Part shown: one piece after another, positions 22,148-27,991 of the stretch
Position numbering within the stretch: position 1 is the first letter of the stretch
Layout of the letters: every line of letters begins with the position of its first letter
Source of the DNA: Spirochaetia bacterium
GTDB taxonomy: Bacteria > Spirochaetota > Spirochaetia > Treponematales > Breznakiellaceae
Direction: 5' to 3'
Assembly: GCA_025997795.1 (NCBI GenBank)
Contig: BNVB01000030.1
Coordinates: 1-27,991 of the forward strand
DNA: 27,991 nucleotides
Notes under the pieces: generated by a model
What the model was told of the DNA's origin: nothing
What the model saw: only the letters and a program-made list of their open reading frames with translations
Databases searched by the model: none
Position numbers and translations under genes: made by a program

Positions 22148-22576
22148 ATGGGGGCTTTTATTCAGGTACTGTCCTTAACCATGGCGGGGATAATTCTCCT
22201 TTGGTTTGGGTTTACCCTTTTTTTTGCTATTCCCGGCGGCGCTCCCATGCCTGTATTCCGGCGGAAACGCCGGAACCCTAAAGCCCGGAGCGAAGGCATT
22301 CCCGGCGCGCCCCGAACCTGCCCGGTCTGCAGCGCCCGGCTGGAACGGGGCGAACGGGTCAAATCTTCTGCCTTTCCTTCCATGGGCGGAGCAGACCGGA
22401 TGATGCACATTTCCGGCTGTGTTTACTGCCTGGAAGGAGACCGCCGCCGGGTCTGTCCGGTCTGCGGGGCGGTTTTACGGGAAGAGGAATTTCTTATTGC
22501 CCGTTTGTTTGAAAAGCCGGTACGTTCCCATGTGCATGTGCTTGGGTGTACCCGGTGTAAAATGCGGCGGAACTAA
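22148..22576 (+). CDS. membrane-anchored double zinc-ribbon protein
   Basis: A 142-residue protein of unknown function. One N-terminal membrane helix (about residues 6-29) is followed by a very basic stretch (VFRRKRRNPKARS). Two similar zinc-ribbon-like modules then follow: C58/C61 (CPVC) with C91/C94 (GCVYC), and C103/C106 (CPVCG) with C134/C137 (GCTRC). Each second pair is preceded by a His (MHISG, VHVLG). The modules look like an internal duplication. A GAGGAG ribosome site precedes the ATG. A cytoplasmic zinc-binding domain held at the membrane is the simplest reading. It diverges from rsmI and ends 3 bp before the convergent response-regulator gene. Confidence 0.8.
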   Translation: MGAFIQVLSLTMAGIILLWFGFTLFFAIPGGAPMPVFRRKRRNPKARSEGIPGAPRTCPVCSARLERGERVKSSAFPSMGGADRMMHISGCVYCLEGDRRRVCPVCGAVLREEEFLIARLFEKPVRSHVHVLGCTRCKMRRN

Positions 22577-22579
22577 CGT

Positions 22580-24019
22580 TTACTCCATTCCGTAGGTTCT
22601 TAGTTTATTCCCGATAGTTTTCCTGGTTATGCCAAGTTCTTCCGCCGCTTTGGTACGGTTGCCGCCGGAGCGATCCAGCGCCGCCAGTATGGCGTTTTTT
22701 TCCACCTCTTCCAGAGGAAGCGGCGGAACTCCCGGCGAAAGAGCGGGAGAGCTTGGTGCTGCTGCCGCTTCGGCCGCGGCATCCATTCCAATCTCCGCGG
22801 CATCCATTCCAAAACCCGCGGCATCCATTCCAATCCCCGCGGGTTCACGCCGGGCGATAACATGAATATCAATATCGCAGGGTTCTATGGTTTCGCCCCC
22901 GCAAAAGATAAGCGCCCGTTCCAGAATGTTTTCCAGTTCACGCACATTGCCGGGAAAGTCGTAGGCGGAAAGTTTTTCCATGGCGGCATCGCCCAGGGTA
23001 CGGCGGGAACGGCCCATGCGGGAACATAGTTTATCCAGCAGGAATACCGCCAAAAGGGGAATATCTTCACGGCGTTCCCGCAGGGGCGGCAGGCGGAGGC
23101 GGAATACATTGAGCCGGTAGTAAAGATCTTCCCGGAATCTGCCTTCCCGTACCAGGGTTTCTACCTCCCGGTTGGTGGCGGAAATGATCCGGGCATTAAC
23201 GGGGATGTCCGTAATGCCCCCCAGGCGGCGTATCTTTCGTTCCTGCAATACCCGTAAAAGTTTTACCTGCAGGGCCATGGGCATCTCGCCTATTTCATCC
23301 AGGAAGATGGTACCCCTGCCGGCCAGTTCAAAAAGACCCTGCCGCCGCCCAACGGCGCCGGTGAAGGATCCTTTTTCGTGGCCAAAGAGTTCGCTTTCCA
23401 TTAACGATTCGTGGATGCCGCCGATGTTCACCGCCGCAAAGGGTTCGCCGCTGTTGGGGCCCAGCCGGTGTATTTCTCTGGCGGCCACTTCTTTGCCGGC
23501 GCCGCTTTCGCCGGTAATAAGCACCGTCACATCCGCAGCGGCGATCTTTTGTATTTGGCCGGAAAGGTTTTGCATTGCCGGGCTCCTGCCCACAAGTCCG
23601 CTTTCTGCAGGTTTGCCCGCCGCACGGCGGCGTGTTTCCGCTTCGATTACATTTTCCCGGCGGCGGTTATCTACCAGGGAACGGAGTTTGATTACCAGTT
23701 CCGCCGGGTCCACCGGTTTGGCAACATAATCCCTGGCGCCGCATTTGAGGGCCGTTACCGCATCGGTTATGCGGCCGTGGGCGGAGATCATGATAACCGG
23801 TACCGGAAAGCCCTTGTCCTGAATTTGTTCCAGGAGTTCCTGGCCGCTCATGCCTTCAAGGCGAAGATCCAATACCGCCGCATCAAATGTTTTTTCTGCC
23901 AGAAGCAGCAGCGCCTCTTCCCCCGATGCGGCAGTTTCGGAATCAATGTCTTCCAGGGCCAGATATTTTTTAAGGGATTCGCGGATATTTTTTTCATCGT
24001 CAACAATCAGAATACGCAA
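22580..24019 (-). CDS. NtrC-type sigma-54-dependent response regulator
   Basis: A 479-residue transcription activator. The receiver domain (about residues 1-115) has acidic D7/D8, phospho-acceptor D51 and K101. The AAA+ domain (about 142-370) has Walker A GESGAGKE (170-177), the sigma-54 contact loop as GSFTGA (217-222; the Ala of GAFTGA is Ser) and Walker B TIFLDEIGE. The C-terminal Fis-type helix-turn-helix is GNRTKAAEELGITRKTIGNKL. A linker of three GMDAA-type repeats plus an Ala/Pro stretch (about 388-420) joins the last two domains. The start is TTG at 24019, with GGAGG five bases before it. It follows the sensor kinase by 17 bp, so the two form a two-component operon. Target promoters were not found in the window. 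Confidence 0.94.
   Translation of the reverse strand: MRILIVDDEKNIRESLKKYLALEDIDSETAASGEEALLLLAEKTFDAAVLDLRLEGMSGQELLEQIQDKGFPVPVIMISAHGRITDAVTALKCGARDYVAKPVDPAELVIKLRSLVDNRRRENVIEAETRRRAAGKPAESGLVGRSPAMQNLSGQIQKIAAADVTVLITGESGAGKEVAAREIHRLGPNSGEPFAAVNIGGIHESLMESELFGHEKGSFTGAVGRRQGLFELAGRGTIFLDEIGEMPMALQVKLLRVLQERKIRRLGGITDIPVNARIISATNREVETLVREGRFREDLYYRLNVFRLRLPPLRERREDIPLLAVFLLDKLCSRMGRSRRTLGDAAMEKLSAYDFPGNVRELENILERALIFCGGETIEPCDIDIHVIARREPAGIGMDAAGFGMDAAEIGMDAAAEAAAAPSSPALSPGVPPLPLEEVEKNAILAALDRSGGNRTKAAEELGITRKTIGNKLRTYGME
22774..22836. repeat. 3 x 21-bp tandem repeat in the regulator linker
   Basis: Units at 22774-22794, 22795-22815 and 22816-22836 share CCGCGGCATCCATTCCAA and differ only in their last bases. 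They encode the repeated GMDAA segment of the linker, so copy number could vary without a frameshift. Confidence 0.85.
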
Positions 24020-24036
24020 AGGGACCTCCGCATTTT

Positions 24037-25344
24037 TTAGTGATCCCCACAGGGCAGTCTTACCGTTACTGCAAGACCGCCGCCTGTGCGGTTTGTTAGA
24101 ACGATGGTTCCCCCTGCGGCTTCCACAAAACGCCTGCTTAACGCCAGCCCTATGCCGGTTCCGGTACTTTTACTGGTGTAGAAAGGATCAAAAACCCGGC
24201 CCATATCTTCCGGGAGTATGCCCCGGCCGCGGTCTTCTATAACAACGGCGATCCTGCCGCCTTCTTTGATGATCCGGACGTTTAGTTCTTCTGCGGGGCC
24301 TCCCGCTTCCACTGCGTTACGGATTATGTTTTCAAATACCGAGCGGGCACGTTCACTATCCATAAAAATAACTGCCGGACATTGCGGTATTGATCTGCCG
24401 CAAAGACGGAGGAACACTTCTTCAATTATTTCGGCAATGTTGATACGGGCGGGGTTTCCCGCAGGATCTCTAAGATAATCGTTTACTTTGTAGGTAAGTT
24501 CGCTTAGGCGGTCTACTTCTTCTTCGATAAGGGCAATTTCTTCCATGCCTCCGGAAAGACCCGGTGCGGCGGCGGCAATTTTTTTAAGGATGCCCGCTTG
24601 AAGTTTAATTGAATAAAGGGGGTTTCTAATTTCATGAGCCAGGGTACTGGCGGCGGTTCCCAGCACAACAAGGTTTTGCTGCGCCTCGATGCGCTGGCGG
24701 TACTCGATGTTGCGGAGGTACAGTTTGCGTACGGCCAGCATCAGCGCAAGAAGAACAATGGCGCTGAGCGGATAGAGGATACTGGTAAAGTACATGGTAT
24801 TCCAGTAGCTTGTATGGCTGATATCAACATAGAGGTAGTTGCCGCCGGAAAAGGAGCTGAGAAACCATGGCCAGGAACGGTTCCGGCGGCGGCCCGGTTC
24901 GTCAGAAATGTCGTCGCCGCGATCCGGCATACCCGGAGGCAGGGATCTGTCGTTGTGAATTATCATTTTAAAAGAGCGGCTGCGGCGATCGGCTATGGTA
25001 TAACGGTTAAAGCGGCTGGGGGATTCTGTGGCAATGAGGGCGGGATCAAAACGATCCGGCGTTTTGCCCCAGCGGTATACCAGGGAATTGTCTGCGGCAT
25101 AAACGGCAAGTCCGGTAATTCGTTCCCGCAGCAGATCGTTTGCTTCCACGGCGGATCCAAAATCGTCGTAATCCCGCACGCTGGTAAAAAGGGTGTTAAG
25201 TATCCGTTCGTTTTCGTTGTCACGGATTAGCCGCACACGGTCCTGGTGACCCCGGATAATATACACCGCCAGAAGGCAGAGCAGTACCCAGGTTAGCAGG
25301 GCTGCCAAAAGAGAAGATGGTTTAAGCAGGTTTACAGACTTCAT
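24037..25344 (-). CDS. membrane sensor histidine kinase
   Basis: A 435-residue sensor kinase. Two membrane helices (about residues 11-31 and 186-205) flank an extracytoplasmic domain of about 155 residues with a basic, Arg-rich segment in the middle (DRGDDISDEPGRRRNRS). The HisKA domain carries the phosphorylated H237 (LAHEIRNPL). The ATPase domain shows the N box NIIRNAVEAGG, G1 EDRGRGI, the F box region FDPFYTSKSTGTGIGLALS, and GGTIVLTN. This NtrB/AtoS-like form fits the NtrC-type regulator 17 bp downstream. The ATG at 25344 has no good ribosome site and lies ten bases after a TATACT box, divergent from the MFS gene. The signal it senses is unknown. Confidence 0.93.
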   Translation of the reverse strand: MKSVNLLKPSSLLAALLTWVLLCLLAVYIIRGHQDRVRLIRDNENERILNTLFTSVRDYDDFGSAVEANDLLRERITGLAVYAADNSLVYRWGKTPDRFDPALIATESPSRFNRYTIADRRSRSFKMIIHNDRSLPPGMPDRGDDISDEPGRRRNRSWPWFLSSFSGGNYLYVDISHTSYWNTMYFTSILYPLSAIVLLALMLAVRKLYLRNIEYRQRIEAQQNLVVLGTAASTLAHEIRNPLYSIKLQAGILKKIAAAAPGLSGGMEEIALIEEEVDRLSELTYKVNDYLRDPAGNPARINIAEIIEEVFLRLCGRSIPQCPAVIFMDSERARSVFENIIRNAVEAGGPAEELNVRIIKEGGRIAVVIEDRGRGILPEDMGRVFDPFYTSKSTGTGIGLALSRRFVEAAGGTIVLTNRTGGGLAVTVRLPCGDH

Positions 25345-25351
25345 CTTTTTC

Positions 25352-25360
25352 TATAGTATA
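25352..25360. promoter_or_regulatory. overlapping divergent -10 boxes, kinase / MFS gene
   Basis: Between the two start codons the plus strand has TATAGT (25352-25357; -35 TTTACA at 25331-25336, spacer 15). The minus strand has TATACT (25360-25355). The two boxes share three base pairs, and both transcripts would have very short or no leaders. Confidence 0.45.
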
Positions 25361-25366
25361 GTGTAT

Positions 25367-26563
25367 ATGCCGCAATCTAAACAGTCCCGCAGGCTGCTGA
25401 TGTTCATTCTTTACGGGACCATGTTTCTTTTTGGTTTTCTGGAAAACATCAAAGGCGTTTCGTATCCCCTCATTAAAAACGAATTTGGCGTTTCTTACGA
25501 AACCCAGGGAAAGATGATTTCTGTACTTTCCTTTAGTTACACCCTTTTTGTGGTGTTGTCGGGTTTTATGCTGGGCCGCTTTGGGGTTAAAAAGGTTTAC
25601 CTCCAGGGCCTGGTGTTTGCCCTTTTAGGGGTGGGTTCCATTTACTTTATGCCCGGTTTCTGGGCTGCCTCTGTTTCGCTGCTCCTGGTTTTTGCGGGGT
25701 TCGGCATTTTCGAAATCGGCGTGAACGGCGTGGCTACCCAGCTTTTTACCAAAAAAGCGGCGTTGATGATGAGCCTGCTGCATTTTATGTACGGAGCAGG
25801 TGCAATTATCAGCCCCAAGGCGGCGGGTATGCTGGCGGATCCCGCCGGCCCGGGGCTTCTCTGGCGGCAGATTTATCTGCTTACCCTTCCGCTGGTGCTG
25901 ATCATTTTTGTGCCGGCGCTTTTTACCAAATTTCCCCAGGCCGAGGCGGAACCAGCCCAGGCCGGTACATCCGGTGAAAAAACACACGGTTTTATCACTG
26001 CGTTAAAAACCCCCATAGTGTGGGTCTTTGGTATTACGCTGGGTTTAATGATAGGACTGGAAATGGCTTCGTCAAACTGGGGCGGCCTTTATTTCCAGGA
26101 TGTATACCAGATGGATCCTACAACCATAGGCGCCAACTTTGTCTCCGCCTTTTTTATTCTTTTTACCCTTTCCCGGCTGGTAAGCGGTTTCCTTATCGAA
26201 AAGATTGGTTATATGCGCAGTCTCTTTGGCGCAGTGCTGATTTTAATAGTAATTTTTACGGCGGGTTTTGCGCTGGGACCGCTGGGAGTTTACATACTGC
26301 CCCTGCTTGGTTTTTTTATTTCCATATTCTGGCCAACGATTATGGCCGTTGCCATGGGTTACTTTGGATCCGACGCTCCGGTAAATACCGCCGCCATCAT
26401 CGCCATCGCCGGTCTGCTCAATGCGTTGATGCAGCTTTCCATGGGTTATATCAACCGCTGGATCGGCGCAGCCTGGGGTTACCGCAGTTGTCTGGTTTTT
26501 ACGCTGATGCTGCTTTGTTTGTTAACGCTGCTTAACCGGCGGCTTAAGAAGGGAAAATCATGA
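25367..26563 (+). CDS. MFS transporter
   Basis: A 398-residue major facilitator with about 12 membrane helices in two halves separated by a polar loop (about residues 190-210, FPQAEAEPAQAGTSGEKTHG). The first half holds the family loop GRFGVKKVYLQG between helices 2 and 3, and its counterpart in the second half is LIEKIGYMRS. Helix 1 with ENIKGVSYPLIKNEFGVS resembles sugar-type (FucP-like) facilitators, but the substrate is not certain. The start may be ATG 25367 or the GTG at 25361; neither has a ribosome site. The stop overlaps the next start by 4 bp (ATGA), so it is translated together with an ABC substrate-binding protein. Confidence 0.9.
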   Translation: MPQSKQSRRLLMFILYGTMFLFGFLENIKGVSYPLIKNEFGVSYETQGKMISVLSFSYTLFVVLSGFMLGRFGVKKVYLQGLVFALLGVGSIYFMPGFWAASVSLLLVFAGFGIFEIGVNGVATQLFTKKAALMMSLLHFMYGAGAIISPKAAGMLADPAGPGLLWRQIYLLTLPLVLIIFVPALFTKFPQAEAEPAQAGTSGEKTHGFITALKTPIVWVFGITLGLMIGLEMASSNWGGLYFQDVYQMDPTTIGANFVSAFFILFTLSRLVSGFLIEKIGYMRSLFGAVLILIVIFTAGFALGPLGVYILPLLGFFISIFWPTIMAVAMGYFGSDAPVNTAAIIAIAGLLNALMQLSMGYINRWIGAAWGYRSCLVFTLMLLCLLTLLNRRLKKGKS

Positions 26564-27534
26564 AAAGAATACTTATTATCGCCGCTGTTTTGTGTCTCAT
26601 GGGCGGCGTTATCTATGCGCAGACACGGCGGGCCGCAAATTACCCCAGGGTGATCAATGTTTCCTATGTGGAATCTCCTTTTAATCTGCAAATTATGGTG
26701 ATGAAAGAACGGCGTATGCTGGAAACAGCCTTTGCCGCCAGCGGTGTCGAAGTGCGGTGGCACAACATCAATTCCGGCGCGGATCAAACCCAGGCCATGG
26801 CCGCCGGTTCGCTGGACATTGCTTCGGTGATCAACTCTACTTCGGTAATTCTTGCCAATGCAGCGGGAAACACTGTGGAGATCGCCGCGCTGGTCAGCCG
26901 GCCCCGCCAAAGTTTTGCCCTTATGGTGGGGCCCAACGGCCCCCGGAGTGTCCGCGAACTGCGGGGAAAAACCGTGGCGGGCCCCAAGGGAACGGTGTTA
27001 CACCAAATGCTGGCGGCGGCTCTGGCACGGGAAGGGATGAGCATGACGGAACTGAATTTTATCCAGATGGGATTGCCGGAAGCGCGGACAGCCCTGCTTG
27101 CGGGCAGGGTGGACGGCGCTCTCCAGGCGGCAAGTCTTATTATCCGTAATGAAGAAGCGGGTATGCGGACCCTCTTTACCGCCGATGGTTACCTGGCGCC
27201 GCTGCTCTTTACTGCGGTTCGTCCCGCTTTTGCCAAAGCTTATCCGGAATTGCTGGAGATATACCTTGATATCCAGAAGGCGGTGTACAATTGGATCGCC
27301 GCCAACACCAAAGAAGCGGTGGCCATCGGTTCCCGGGTACAGCAGATTTCCGCCGAAGACGGAATGAAGCTTTTCCAGTGGAGCGGCATAGCGCTGACCA
27401 TGGAAGCGGCGGACACAAAGGCGGTAGAAGCCGACATCAGCTTTCTCTACCAACAGGGAATGATCGATCAAAAGCCGAATCCCCGCCGTTTTATCCGTTC
27501 CACCGCTTACGGTAAACGCGCTTACGGTAAATAA
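26560..27534 (+). CDS. ABC transporter substrate-binding protein (SsuA/TauA type)
   Basis: A 324-residue periplasmic binding protein of the nitrate/sulfonate/taurine (NMT1/SsuA) class. A signal peptide (MKRILIIAAVLCLMGGVIYA) is followed by the two-lobe fold: INVSYVESPFNLQIMVMKERRMLE, then a ligand-lobe GSLDIASVIN, GKTVAGPKGTVLHQML, GRVDGALQAA, and the typical C-terminal helices. The ligand is not predictable from sequence alone; sulfonates, nitrate-like anions or pyrimidine-type compounds are all possible. Its ATG overlaps the MFS stop (ATGA). The permease follows after one base, so it is the first cistron of an ABC uptake system. Confidence 0.88.
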   Translation: MKRILIIAAVLCLMGGVIYAQTRRAANYPRVINVSYVESPFNLQIMVMKERRMLETAFAASGVEVRWHNINSGADQTQAMAAGSLDIASVINSTSVILANAAGNTVEIAALVSRPRQSFALMVGPNGPRSVRELRGKTVAGPKGTVLHQMLAAALAREGMSMTELNFIQMGLPEARTALLAGRVDGALQAASLIIRNEEAGMRTLFTADGYLAPLLFTAVRPAFAKAYPELLEIYLDIQKAVYNWIAANTKEAVAIGSRVQQISAEDGMKLFQWSGIALTMEAADTKAVEADISFLYQQGMIDQKPNPRRFIRSTAYGKRAYGK

Positions 27535-27535
27535 G

Positions 27536-27991
27536 GTGAAACCGGCGGCGCTGGTTAACTATACGATTCTGCCCCTGGTCATCATTATCCTCTGGGCGGC
27601 GCTTTCGTCTCTCCAGCTGGTTAATCCCTACCTTGTTCCCTCGCCGTACAGGATAGGAACAGCGGCGCTGCGGCTTCTTTCTACCGGGGAACTCCAGGGG
27701 CACATAAGGGTAAGTCTTGCCCGTGTTTGGGCCGGTTATGGAATCAGCGTTTGTTTCGCCCTGCCCCTGGCGCTGGCTTTTCACGAAAATTCCGTACTCC
27801 GGCGGCTCTTTCACGGTCCCTTCGAAATTATCCGGGCCGTGCCGCCCCTGGCGATGATCCCCCTGCTTATCCTGTGGTTCGGTCTGGGGGAAGCTTCCAA
27901 ACTGGCGGTGATCGTTCTGGCCACATTCTTTCCCGTGTTCCTTAATGCCAAAAGCGGTTTTGATTCCATGGACAGCCGCTGGCTGGAACTT
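27536..27991 (+). CDS. ABC transporter permease (SsuC/TauC type), cut by window end
   Basis: The first 152 codons of an ABC permease, open to the last base, starting GTG at 27536, one base after the preceding stop. The N-terminal membrane helix (VNYTILPLVIIILWAALSSL) and LVPSPYRIGTAALRLL are typical of the family. Then come HIRVSLARVWAGYGISVCFALPLALAF and the coupling-loop region EIIRAVPPLAMIPLLILWFGLGEASK. With the upstream binding protein it forms an uptake system; an ATPase gene is expected beyond the window. Confidence 0.9.
   Translation, partial: MKPAALVNYTILPLVIIILWAALSSLQLVNPYLVPSPYRIGTAALRLLSTGELQGHIRVSLARVWAGYGISVCFALPLALAFHENSVLRRLFHGPFEIIRAVPPLAMIPLLILWFGLGEASKLAVIVLATFFPVFLNAKSGFDSMDSRWLEL

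Overview
The window looks like a spirochaete chromosome, most likely a Treponema of the termite-gut type. This is inferred from gene content and protein style, not from a database search. Supporting signs are a FlgM anti-sigma-28 gene with its own sigma-28 promoter, an rpsP-khpA-rimM-trmD-rplS cluster, small secreted beta-barrel and leucine-rich-repeat proteins, a glycine-rich lipoprotein, and a GC-rich coding style with a few AT-rich intrusions.

Layout. Positions 1-1250 hold two small envelope genes (barrel protein, lipoprotein) ended by a hairpin. Positions 1368-2475 (minus strand) hold an iron-sulfur protein carrying an in-frame 2 x 42 bp repeat, and a small antitoxin-like gene. Positions about 2480-4430 form an AT-rich island. 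It contains a decayed AAA ATPase gene, with promoter, ribosome site and start still visible but the Walker A region and C-terminus missing, and a membrane protein with an EF-hand/dockerin-like loop. Positions 4466-6696 (minus) hold a divergent polysaccharide deacetylase and tsaD. Positions 6795-9712 (plus) form a tight HAD phosphatase / CBS-plus-ATPase / DRTGG / PHP operon that looks like a signalling module. Positions 9785-16460 hold a secreted leucine-rich-repeat protein followed 11 bp later by gltB and gltD (glutamate synthase), then a second HAD phosphatase to 17361. Positions 17395-19691 (minus) are the ribosomal protein/tRNA methyltransferase operon, with intercistronic hairpins before rimM and trmD. 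Positions 19847-20986 encode an iron-alcohol-dehydrogenase-like protein that has lost most of its metal ligands. Positions 21021-21412 are a self-contained flgM unit: sigma-28 promoter, gene, terminator. rsmI (minus) and a membrane zinc-ribbon protein (plus) diverge from a shared region near 22100. Positions 22580-25344 (minus) encode a sensor kinase and an NtrC-type sigma-54 activator. These diverge, across about 20 bp, from an MFS transporter, an ABC substrate-binding protein and the start of an ABC permease that runs off the window end.

How the parts work together. gltBD assimilates ammonia into glutamate. The ribosomal operon makes S16 and L19 together with ribosome-maturation and tRNA-modifying enzymes, and its hairpins probably lower rimM and trmD output. 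FlgM feeds back on sigma-28 for the periplasmic flagella. The two-component pair may control the adjacent transporters.

The less ordinary items are the perfect 14-bp hairpin with the khpA stop codon in its loop, the pseudoenzyme-like alcohol dehydrogenase relative, the coding-compatible repeat insertion, repeated AACCGCG heptamers at the rpsP promoter, overlapping divergent -10 boxes and apparently leaderless genes. I saw no tRNA, rRNA, CRISPR array or insertion sequence.
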